Below, piece after piece: positions 49,321 to 60,358 of a stretch of 64,000 nt of DNA. The notes under the pieces are model-generated. The model had not been told where the DNA came from. It ran no database searches and saw only the letters and a list, made by a program, of their open reading frames with translations. The position numbers were made by a program, and so were the translations under genes. Origin of the DNA: Carallia brachiata (Eukaryota; Streptophyta; Magnoliopsida; Malpighiales; Rhizophoraceae). Where the stretch lies: assembly GCA_021464245.1 (NCBI GenBank), contig JADCRB010000067.1:372001-436000 (forward strand), written 5' to 3'. How positions within the stretch are numbered: the first letter of the stretch is position 1; each line of letters begins with the position of its first letter.

Positions 49321-49735
49321 TGAGACTGTGGTGGTGTTTATTACAACCTTAGCAGGCAACATCACATCTATCCGGCAGGCTTGCTTGCACCAAGACTCGC
49401 TTAATCCTTATGTTTCTACTGTAAAAAATAAATAAATAAATTTGCTGCAAATTGTTCACCGTGTAAGTTGTACACAAGTGGATAATCGATTGCCCTCCAG
49501 TCCAAGATCCCGTTGCATAAGGAATTGGCCTTTTTGATCATGTTTATTTCTAATATTAAAGTGAGCGGTCATCGTCGTCCATTACATTTCTTATCTTCTA
49601 AGAGCTCAAAGTTCAAACTAGACGCATTTTCTAGAATTCCAAGCACATGCAAGCAAGATTTTTTGTGGCGCAATTGACACCCAGAATCAAAAATGGCTAA
49701 CTGGAAATATAGATCCAAACTTGGAATCCCATTTC
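49321..49735. other. CYP71 3' flank (U4)
   Basis: Shared 3' UTR and spacer. No gene. Confidence 0.5.
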
Positions 49736-49918
49736 AGCACTAGAAGATTTTTTATTTGAAATTTTGTCCAATTAAAATAAGATCTCGATCTTTTATCATT
49801 ATCGTTATATATTTTTTATAAAAGTATTTTTTTGTTATAAAAAATATCATAATAATTATAAAAATTCAAAATTTTGTTACAATTAGTTAAAATTTCAAAC
49901 AAAAAAATTTTAGTGCCC
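49736..49918. mobile_element. MITE with inverted halves (U4)
   Basis: Same element and site as in the other units. Confidence 0.6.
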
Positions 49919-50692
49919 CAAATTTTTTTCTTTTTAGAGACACAACCCAAGCTAAAGATTCAGCTCCGGACGCCTCACAGAAAAATGGTAAACAAGCATT
50001 TGAGCGTAGTCACCACCGGGCTAATGTTGATCCTCAGCCAACCGACTCGTAGGCCCAATATATCTCGGTCATCCGACATGTCCTTAGTTTAAGTTTCTAA
50101 TATATACAATCAACTCCCCCTACCCGAAATTCCACTGCTACTAATCGATCATTCTTTTTTGCTGCAGAACGGTACTGTTTTTTTTATTAAAAAAAAAACT
50201 TGACAGAAATTCTTTTTTGGGATGAAATTCTCCTCTTCTCCTCTCCCTCTTTTCGCTACCTTTGGGCTTCTTTTATAGTTTAGATTTTTTTTTACATTGT
50301 CTTAAGAATTTTTTTTTTTTATTCATTCAGTATTATTTAATGAATTAATTAATTAAATGATTTAAAAAAATAAAAGTGATAAAAGTCTTCCAGCAAGTGG
50401 CAGGACCTCTTAGGAATTCATAAATCAAAAGATTGGTAATCGACTGTTGGGTCGATTGGGGTCTCACGGAGAAGAAGTCTGAACGTGTTCTTCTATGTTT
50501 GAAAATAAGGCCTTACGCTTAATCAAGCCCAGAGAAAAAAATCCAGTAAAAAATCCAAGTGACCAACCCAATTTCTGCCGCTAACCATCCATTGTTCGCA
50601 GCAGCTGGCAAAACCAAGAAACTGTAACCCAAAAAAAAAAAACCAAGAAACCCTAGTCTCTGTTTCACGGTCGTAGCCCCCCAGAGTCGAGA
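49919..50692 (+). promoter_or_regulatory. Orphan FCF2 promoter and leader (copy 4)
   Basis: Telo-box AAACCCTA at 50648-50655. Shares the extra AT-rich stretch (about 50290-50405) with copy 3. Confidence 0.75.
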
Positions 50693-51343
50693 GATAATGA
50701 AAACCCATGACCTTGTTTTCTCAGACAGGACGAAATTAAGCATCACAGATAAAATTCTGTATCAAGGTAAGGATGTTTTCGCAGCACCTTAGGGTGAGCA
50801 TTGGAGGCAGATGAGAAGCATTTGCATGCGTCACCTTTTGAGCAACAAGAGGGTGAAGTCATTTCGGAGCGTAAGAGAAGAAGAAGTAGCCATCATTGTC
50901 AAGAAGATTCATGAATCTTCTGCGCAATCGTTGCCAATTAATTTGTGTGAAATGTTTGCAACTCTTACAAATGATGTGGTAAGCAGGGTGGCGGTGGGAA
51001 AGAAATATAGTGAGGGCGAAGGAGGAAGACAGTTCGAGGAGTTGCTGGGGGAGTTTATGGTGTTATTAGGCAGTTTTAGTATTGGGGATTGGATACCGTG
51101 GCTAGGTTGGGTTATTATTACTGGCTTTGATGCTGTAGAGTAGAGAGAGTTGCCAAAGAGTTTGACAAATTTCTGGAGGAAGTAATTGAGGGGCATGAAG
51201 ATGGCCCAAGAAGAAACAACGATCATGGTAGTGTGCATGAAAGAGATGATCACAAGTATATACTTGATGTTCTGCTTCAACTTCAAAAGGATAACGCGGC
51301 TGGCTTTACCACTGCAAGAGATATCATCAAAGCTGTGGTCTTG
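50693..51343 (+). pseudogene. CYP71A-like exon 1, C-terminal fragment (copy 4)
   Basis: Shared stop at 50790-50792, start-like ATG at 50811 as in copy 2. It is frame-broken by losses near 51113-51139 (WVIITGFDAVE then stop). Ends at the same splice donor. Confidence 0.85.
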
Positions 51344-54300
51344 GTTTGTATCTCTCTCCCTCTGTCTCCTTATTTACTTATTGTTTTAGAAAAATGTTAA
51401 TAATAATAAAAAAATGATTTAAAAATTATTTAATAAAATATGAAATAAAAAATATTATTATTTTTTTATTCTTATTTTTTATTATAATTACATAAAATAT
51501 GTTGATTATATAATAATTAGAATATTGTCTGAACAAATTTTTTTGTAAAATGAAACTCTGTTTCTTTAGCCGTTCTTAGGCAAAATATTTTAAAGAACTT
51601 TCTAATTGCTATTTATAAGTCAACGGCAGCTGAAAAGAAATTTAGTTTTTTTTTTTTTTCCTTCTTTAGGTTTATGGTTTCTGAATGTTGATAAGTATGC
51701 CAAAAATAGCTGATGAGAAAGTATTTTTTTATTTTATTTATTATTTATTTTTTTAAATGACAAAAAATATGCATCTTTGATAATTACTTCTGTGGAATAA
51801 GGTAAAAAGTAATTTATTTCATCATTATTTAATTTTTTTAAAGAAGAGAAGTCTCACTCAAATGCTTATAGAGTTGGTAGGCTTTCTCAAAACCCAACTA
51901 CTGTATTAATGAGTTTATAATATAAAATCTTACCATCACAACGGTACCCACTTTGTGGAGAAAGTGACAATGAAGAGACTCGATCTCAGGTCAAATGATA
52001 GAAAGACACACTAATTTATTACTAAACTACCACTTTGAGTGGTGATGAGAAAAGTTACTTACGGTTTAATATATATATTTTCAATATATCTATATAGAAG
52101 TATATAAAGATAAAACTGAGAAAAAATTCCAATTTTTCTTTTTGTACCATGCGGTGACTTCTCGTAAATTTACAAATTAAACTATTAAAAACATCTTATA
52201 AATATGAAAAATCTATTACAATCAGAATTATGATTATATAAATTAATAATATCAATTTAATTGTAATCAAAAAAAATTTTATTGATTTATATATTTCTAC
52301 TTTCACTATAATTAAATATCTATAATTATAAAAAATTTTAATAACAGAAAATAATAAAAAAGAAAAAAAACTATTCATGAATCCAAAGAAAAAACATTAA
52401 AAAATATCTCAAATTTACTTATCTTTTCTTAAAAATGAAAAAAAGAATTACATTAAAATTTGCTCAGAAGAGAAGAAAATAAAAAATTTTGATTGGATTT
52501 TACCTGGTGGAACTAAGGTGGATGATTTGGACATGGATATGATATTTTTTAATTCTAAACTTTGTATTACTATAAGTTGTAAACTTTTTTATATTTCATT
52601 TCTTCCTTAACTTTTTAATGTCTTACCAAATCAGTCCTTTCAGTTATAAAAAATGATCAATTCATTAATAAATAAGTTTAACTTGATGGAAATTATTTAA
52701 AAAAGGACAAATAAGCAAGTTAAATATTTTTGTCATCAACAAATACTCAAATTAAATATACAAAATGCATACTTTTTGATAAAAAAAATTGATTAGTACA
52801 TTTAACCTTTTTTCAAATAATTTTGTAAAGTTAATCATTTTTTAATCAATTGATCACTTTTCGTTAATCGATAACTAATTTTGGTAAGAAAAAAGATTTA
52901 GAATTTAAATGAAATTTCAAAACGATTTAGAACTCATATGTAAAAAAATACAAAAATTTAGAATTAAAAAATATCATATCTCGATTTGGACATGACTGAA
53001 AGTTTTGGTATCACCATTCATAGAAAGGTCCCCTGCTTCTTGTTGCAACTCTGAGTTCTTAGCCAAAAAAAAAAAAAAAAAGGCATTTTGGCCTATACCC
53101 AAAATAAATTTCAACTACAAGCCCTCAAACTCTCGATCTCAGCAAGCATCAATCAGTGCATTGCCATCATGGCAATGAAAGGGTGGTTGTTTTGAACACT
53201 TTGCGTTTATGCTTGCTTAAATGTGCGGTAGTATATAAACAATAATACTTGTTAGCAAGGTTGGTGTGTCAATAACGTTTCTGGAGACTTGGTACTTATC
53301 ATCGGGCCTTTATGCCTATGAATAAAAATTATCAAAAAAAAAAAAAGACAATAATGCTTGAAGTTCAGTTGGATTCTTTATAATATGATTTAGTTGCTTT
53401 AAAATGGATGGTGGAATTGTCTTGTGCATTGACGAAACCTTGAGTAGATGAATTTCCAAAAAGGGTTAATAGGCAACGTTTACCAATTCACCTAAAAAAT
53501 TTTCAGGGAAGTATCCTTCAAGTGATTCAATCCCTATAGTCATCAATGTGTACTAATTTTTTTGAATAACAAAAAAGGATTTATCGTGAGTATATTAGTC
53601 ACTGAATTTGTGGACCAACGTCGGAAGAAACACCTGTTTTAAGTATCTCATTCAACCACCCCAAAGAAACAGACACACCACTCTAGCAGACATTCTTCAT
53701 GCACGACTACAGTATTAATAAATTTTAAACTCACTATCGCATTCTCGACAACAAATCCCCAATTTGCAAAGTGAGTATCGGTATGAGAACTCAAACGTGG
53801 GTCAATACAGAAAAAAATATGCTGAATTACCACTAAACTACCGTTTCAAGTGACGTCATTGTGTAATAATTTAATTATTTTTTTCCACACAAATTCATGA
53901 CATAGTGTCCATATTAATCTACGTACCAATTGCTAAAAAAAAAGCAAAAAAAAAAAAAAAATAAAAACCAAAAGACGAATTCAAGACCTAAACTCTCGCC
54001 GCTGGACGAGGAGGTGTTCAAAGCCTTCAATGGCTGCCACGTTCTCAGAGCCCAGAGGGCAACAAGCTTAAGCCTCGCCTTCTTTGCCCTCTCGCGCCTC
54101 CTTACGTCTCAGTTATCTGATCTCCATAGCCAAGCGAAAGCAATAATTGGTTTATCAAAAGGAAATCTTTTCCCGTCGTATGCGCCACCTTGTTTGCGAT
54201 TATTCCAATCCTCCAAAAGCATCATTTTGGGTAGATTTTATTGTATTGTCCCTGCCAAATTTATGATTTGCTCCACTGAAATTTTCACACTACTCCTACT

Positions 54301-54432
54301 TAAAAATATTTCTTCTTCAACTCATTATTTTTGTTTTTTTTTTTTTTTTGGTACGTGTATGTGGATTTTGCTTCTACTAACAAATATTTCTAAATCTTTT
54401 TCTTCACCACTCCACCAAGGCTTCTGATCACA
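51344..54432. other. Relic intron, spacer and SINE-like block (U5)
   Basis: AT-rich. No 1.1-kb element (empty site near 52548-52575). SINE-like block on the minus strand near 53560-53860. No gene. Confidence 0.5.
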
Positions 54433-54624
54433 CGGAACTTCCACCAAGTCGGTTTTGGCACACCAATCGCTCCCTGCAATCTTGGCTCAAACCTAATGGC
54501 CTCATCGTGTTGCTTCACTTTGGCAGCGTCCCAGTTCTTGTTGTCTCATCAGCCCATACTGATCATGAGATCATGAAAACCCATGATCTCGTCTTTGCAA
54601 ACAGGCCTAAATCAAGAATCGCCC
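54433..54624 (+). pseudogene. CYP71A-like exon 1, N-terminal fragment (U5)
   Basis: As in U4, with two bases fewer in CCCTGCAATCTTGG near 54475. Confidence 0.8.
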
Positions 54625-55700
54625 CACACCTAACACGGATAAGACATTTTTATGATGTTAACAACAAAAATTAAAAATTTAAATGAAAAATTTTAAGACA
54701 CTTAGAAGTGAAGGCACACTGTACACTTATGTTTGTTTTTGGTCATTTTTATGTGTAAACAACACAATAACCTATTTGCTTGAACTCATATATATTAATA
54801 ATTTTCAAAATTAAAATTATCACCCAAGATATACAAGAATCACAAAACAAATACAGTAGAAAACTACTGAAAATAACATCTAGAATAGGTTTTACCCAAA
54901 AAAAAAAATCTAGAATAGAAATTTCCTCAATTTTATTGGTTATTATAGAGTGTTTTTTTTTTGTAGCTGGTAATCCAAGGGAGATGGGGGATGATGAATG
55001 AGAAATCTGAACTCGGAATCTAAATATATAAATTAAAAATACGATTTTTAATTACTTTAATTATTATTAATATCTATCGAAATTTTCTTTTAGGGATTCC
55101 AACGAGAATGTTGAGAAAACATAGGCCTGGATTATAGGGCTATGGGCTATTTGTCTCCACTTTTCAGGCCCAGAAATCTTGACCCATGTCTCACCGAATC
55201 GGAGGATGAGCGACTGCTCCGATTGCTACGGAAAACCACGAGATTTTCACAGCCCCACGCGCCTCCGTCGACGACCCTGGGAGGGGTTTATCTGCTATAC
55301 ACCAAAAACATAACAAATATCCTTCAAAGAAAATCCCTGCAATCCCAAGAAGAAAATTTTGGCGAAGAACCATCTGTCCATTTGGGTATGTCCAATTTTC
55401 TAATTCCTCAATGGTTTGCATTCATCCGCTATATGGGTTTGTAATGGATTATTGAGACTCTAGCTTTAAACAGCGTTCATCGCCTTTTTTGGTTTTTTGA
55501 GTTGAAATTATGCTTTTAGGAAATTTTCTTGAGTCGAAAAGTCTTGACGTATGCATTTTTCAAGCAATTAACTAGAAGGGTTGCACTACAGTGCCTTCTG
55601 ATGATCTTTGACATGTTTGTTTGAATTGAGTATCCTTTAGTAAGTTGATGCTAAATTTTAAATTGCTGTGTTATTGGTAGGTTATAATTTTTAAGGGATA
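54625..55700 (+). promoter_or_regulatory. Spacer, EIF1AD-like promoter and 5' UTR (U5)
   Basis: As in U4, with several one-base losses (for example CTGCTCCGATTGC near 55214). Confidence 0.5.
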
Positions 55701-57022
55701 ATGAAAGCAGGAAGAAGAATCTGAAGAAGGCAGCAGAGGAACGTAGCTTGACACTTGAAGATGGCCAAAGCATCATGCAAGTGGTATCTCTTAGAGGTTC
55801 CAATCTCATTGAGGTACCAACCAACCCTTTTACATCAACGGCTTTGTTTCTCAACAAGTTTTGTCAGGAAGAATGAACTTCTTTCGCCTATAGGTGGCCC
55901 CTTTTTTTAAAAAAAAAATGAACAAGTGAATAAATATTCTTATGCTTGTTCATTCGTGAGTTGCAATTTGAACATTTGATGAGATCCAGTGCTTGTGACT
56001 GCATTCATTTGTAAGATGCCGATTTTTGTACCTTGTTCAAGGTAATGGATGGAAAAGGTGAGAAGTTATTGGCATTGTTTCCAGCCAAGTTCCAGAAGAG
56101 CATGTAGATAAAACGAGGTTTGCATATTGTTTGAGTAAATTAGTTGATTTTGTGAATTGTCTCTTCTATTGAATTGCTCTTAAGTTGCCCTCCATCAGTG
56201 CAGTTACGTAATTTTTGTTGCCCCTGAGTTAACTGGAAAGTTGCACTGTTGATATGTAGGGAGTTTTGTTGTGGTCGACGATAGCGGAAAGGAAAAGGCT
56301 CTAGAGTCTGGTCGCAAAGTGGCATGTATTGTTTCTCGAGTGCTTTTTCATGAGCAAGTTTGTACACTTTAGAAGTCTCATGATTGGTCCGTCCTCTTAA
56401 TGTCCTAAAACTAGGCAATCTTAAATATTTGATGCAATTCAGCTCAACATACTGCTTCTAAGTGATGCTTTCTTTCTGGTTGTTGAGACCAATTTGTTCT
56501 TCTTTTGCTACAAATGTTCTCACATGCTCTGTATTACTTAGCCCTTTTTTTTTTTTTACTGTCTAACATGCTCCTTGATTACTTTGATTTTTTGCTCTCA
56601 ATGTTTGTAGGGTATCACCATTTGCATATTAGATTTCTTAAGTGTATATGAACCACAAATACCATGGTCTTTCCAACATTTTAGTTGAAAACACGCATAT
56701 GCTAGCTTCTGCTGCGTTGTTCTTTTGCTCTGAACATCTTCATTCTCCATTTTTTGTTGCTGATGTATTGTTTGTTTTATGTATCATAATCTAATCACGT
56801 GGGTGCAGGCCACAATTATTCAAACCTAGAGGTTTTCAAGATGCAACTCAAAACTTGAATGAGAACACTCCACTACAACCACACAATGAGCTGCTCTACT
56901 TTAGTGATGAAGATGGGCTTCCCCCATTGGAAGCCAGTATGAACAGAAGGAAGCCATTAGAGCTTCAAACCTATGAAGAGTCAAATTTTACGATCAGATG
57001 CAGATTCTTGAATGAATCATGA
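55701..57022 (+). pseudogene. EIF1AD: EIF1AD-like RNA-binding protein, broken (U5)
   Basis: Shared stops at 56104-56106 and 56370-56372. In addition one base is missing right after the start (GCAGGAAGAAGAATC near 55710). The last exon is open to 57022. Confidence 0.85.
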
Positions 57023-58116
57023 CATGGAAGCTGTGGCACTCACTTTTATAGCCATCTCAACAACCAAGGTGACCATGAGTTGCTAATCACGGAGCAATGT
57101 AGCTCGGTGTCTCAGTGTCTGTGCTTCATACATAGTAGAGTCAAATACTACAATCTACCAATTTTGTGTAAACTAGTCTAGCGTTATTTTGTAGTGCTCC
57201 GATGGCCTTGAAAATTTTGAAACAATGAACATAGTTCTTCTCTAGTATGGTCCCGGTCCTCTTAGAAGGGTCTAAATTTCATGTTTGAACGTTCTCAGTT
57301 CCAATATAATCAAGTATTGTATAGTTTTTCTAATTTCATCTTTGAAGTAAACATGAGATCTTTCTGATAATCAACATCATAAAGTTAACCATTTGACTTG
57401 ATTTCATTTCTAAAGCTTTTGCGCATCAATTTAGCTTCAAATAAAAAGCTGCTACCTATCATCAGGTAGCTCCAGATTGTCCCCATAACTAACAATTGAA
57501 ACCCACTTTCCCCTCTATGATGACATAAAACCTCCTCAGCTATGTCAAAGGCCCTCTATGATGACGTAGTTCTAGTAGAAATATCACTGGTTCTTAAAAT
57601 GATGGGCCGCTTCTCCTGCGCCACAGCACAACGTTGGGCCGCTTCTCCTGTGCCCCAGCACAACGTTGCAACTGTTACTCTTTTGCATCTGAACCTCAGA
57701 CAGGGCGCCCATTACCCGACAATTTTCTCGGGTCGTGTCGGTATGTGGCTGCGAATTGCTCATCAATTGCGTCAAACGGACTTATAACGTTACAGAAAAC
57801 AAATTTTTCTGCAGTGATGGTGATGGGGGAATCCCGTCAATTAACCCGATGGAAACCTTATTATTCTTTTTTTTTTTTTTTTTTGTGGTCAGGAAAAAAC
57901 CTTATTATTCTTCATAAACGGTGTCAATTCTAAGAAAAGTCCTAGAGCACTCCAAAAATATCCATACAACCGGACAGAATGGCCCAACATACGAGTCAAG
58001 CCGGTATCGGTATGACGTAAGAAAATTGACTAGGTGGATGTTTGGCTTTTCTTTCGCTGCTCCCATAAGAGCTAATGATATAATTGAGCACCATAGATTG
58101 TCAACAGGAAACTCTG
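57023..58116 (+). promoter_or_regulatory. CYP71 upstream region (U5), no LTR-like insert
   Basis: 32-bp duplication at 57604-57667. CGCTGCTCCCATAAG near 58057 is uninterrupted, so the only intact P450 also has the undisturbed promoter, as in U1. Contains TGACGTAG near 57562. Confidence 0.5.
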
Positions 58117-59735
58117 ATGGCGCTCCTTCAATGGCTGTCAGAAAGCTCAAAATCAACTATTCTCTTAGCATCCATCTTGGTAGCAATTGTGCTGAAGCTG
58201 CTCTTGCAGACCAAGTCGAGAAAACGAGAGCTAAATCTCCCACCAACCCCTCCAAAGTTACCAATCATTGGCAACCTCCACCAGCTTGGAAACATGCCTC
58301 ACATATCTCTCCACCGCCTGGCCGAGAAGTATGGCCCGATCATATTTCTACAACTAGGTGAGATCCCGACTGTTGTTGTTTCATCAGCTAGATTGGCAAA
58401 AGAAGTGTTGAAAACCCACGATCTTGCTTTCGCTAGCCGTCCTCAGCTCTTCGCTGCAAAAGGCCTATTCTATAACTGTACTGATATCGCCTTTTCTCCT
58501 TATGGTGCTTACTGGAGGAGTGTAAGGAAAATTTGCATTCTTGAGCTACTCAATGCCAGAAGGGTGGAAGCATACAGCTTTGTAAGAGAAGATGAAGTTG
58601 CTCGCATGATGAATCGGATTGCTGAGTCTTGTCCTGGAACCACCAATCTGAGCAGGATAATTAACCTATATGCAAATGCTGTCGTTTGCCGGGAGGCACT
58701 CGGAAGAGATTATTCAGCAGGGGAATATGATAGGCATGGCTTCAAGAAGATGCTTGACGATTACCAAGATCTGCTTGGAGGATTTAGCCTTGGGGACTAT
58801 TTTCCTTCCATGGAGTTCGTGAATAACTTAACGGGCCTGAAATCGAAACTCCAAAGCACTGTCAAGCGCTTTGATCAGTTTTTTGATGAGGTGATAGGCG
58901 AACACCTAAATCCTGAAACAAAACGGGAGCACAATGACCTTGTAGACGTTTTACTCGATATACAGAAAAATGGATCCGCAGAAGTGCCTCTTACCATGGA
59001 TAACATCAAAGCCATCATCTTGGTCAGAGCATAAACAGCTTGATTTCAAGTCTGCTACTAACTATGTATCTGATTCATCTTTTCTGATCCCATTGATAAT
59101 TAGCACTATTGCTTTCTGCTGTGCAGGACATGTTTGCTGCTGGGACAGATACAACTTTCATTACACTTGATTGGGCAATGACTGAGCTCATCATGAATCC
59201 CCAAGTCCTGGAAAAAGCACAAGCCGAAGTAAGGAGCGTTGTTGGAAAGAAGAAATATGTGCAGGAGGGCGACCTTCATCCGCTTCACTACATGAAATCT
59301 GTCATCAAAGAGGTCTATCGTTTTCATCCACCCGTTCCCGTGTCAGTCCCAAGAGAATCAATTGACGATGCCATCCTTGACGGTTACAACATTCCAGCTA
59401 AATCAAGGATTTATGTCAATATTTGGGCAATAGGGAGGGATCCAAAAATATGGGATAACCCCGAAAAATTTGAACCAGAAAGATTTATGGGCAGTAGTAT
59501 AGACTACAAGGGGCAGGACTTTGAGCTGATACCATTTGGAGCTGGCAGAAGAAGCTGCCCAGGAATCACATTCGCATCAGCTGTTATCGAGCTTGCTTTG
59601 GCCCAACTTCTCCACAGCTTTGATTGGCAGCTCCCTCCAGGCATCACAGCTCAAGACATCGATAATACGGAAGCTTTTGGCATCTCGATGCACAGGACGG
59701 TTCCTCTGCACGTCATTGCCAAACCTCGCTTTTGA
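58117..59735 (+). CDS. CYP71-family cytochrome P450 mono-oxygenase (U5), intact
   Basis: Exons 58117-59022 (302 codons) and 59127-59735 (202 codons plus stop) are separated by a 104-bp phase-0 GT-AG intron, giving 504 residues, normal for CYP71. Membrane anchor about 14-30, proline hinge [13 protein letters not shown] 41-53, C-helix W133/R137, I-helix AAGTDTT 306-312, ExxR E364/R367, PERF 419-422, haem loop FGAGRRSCPG with Cys446. Family members sit on the ER and oxidise small lipophilic or phenolic metabolites with electrons from P450 reductase; the substrate cannot be read from sequence. The start is the ATG shared by all copies. Residues 343-372 differ in a cluster from U1-U4 (KKK, G, P, Y, F, PV), close to substrate-recognition site 5. 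Subfamily not assigned. Confidence 0.95.
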
Positions 59736-60163
59736 TGAGACTGTGGTGGTCTTTATTATAACCTTAGCAGGCAACATCACATCTATCCGGCAGGCTTGCT
59801 TGCACCAAGACTCGCTTAATCCTTATGTTTCTACTGTAAAAAATAAATAAATAAATTTGCTGCAAATTGTTCACCGTGTAAGTTGTACAAGTGGATAATC
59901 GATTGCCCTCCAGTCCAAGATCCTGATGCGTAAGGGATTGCCCTTTGTGATCATGTTTATTTCTAATATTAAAGTAAGTGGTCTTTGTCGTCCATTACGT
60001 TTCTTATCTGGCAAGAGCTCAAAGTTCAACCTAGATGCATTTTCTAGAATTTCAGGCACATGAAAGCAAGATTATTTATGACGCAATTGACACCCAGAGT
60101 CAAAAATGGCTAACCAGGAAATATATATCCCAACTTGTTTTTTTTTTTGGAGGAGTTACGTTA
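59736..60163. other. CYP71 3' flank (U5)
   Basis: Shared 3' UTR and spacer, more diverged here than in U2-U4, as expected at the array edge. Confidence 0.5.
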
Positions 60164-60358
60164 CAGCATCAGAAGATTTTTTACTTAAAATTTTATTTAA
60201 TTGTAATAAAATTTTAATTTTTTGTAATACTGTGATATTTTTTATAACAAAAAATAATAAAATAAACTTCTTTTATTACAAAAAAATATCACAATTATAA
60301 TAAAATTCAAAATTTCATTGTAATTAGTTAAAATTTCAGACAAAATTTTTTAATGCCC
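60164..60358. mobile_element. MITE with inverted halves (U5)
   Basis: Diverged copy of the element at 26034, beginning CAGCATCAGAAGATTTTTTA and ending TTTTTTAATGCCC. Confidence 0.55.

Noticed and set aside
58084..58116. Upstream extension of the U5 P450 by 11 codons
   Set aside because: It would start at TTG; the ATG at 58117 is shared by all copies and gives the normal N-terminal anchor.
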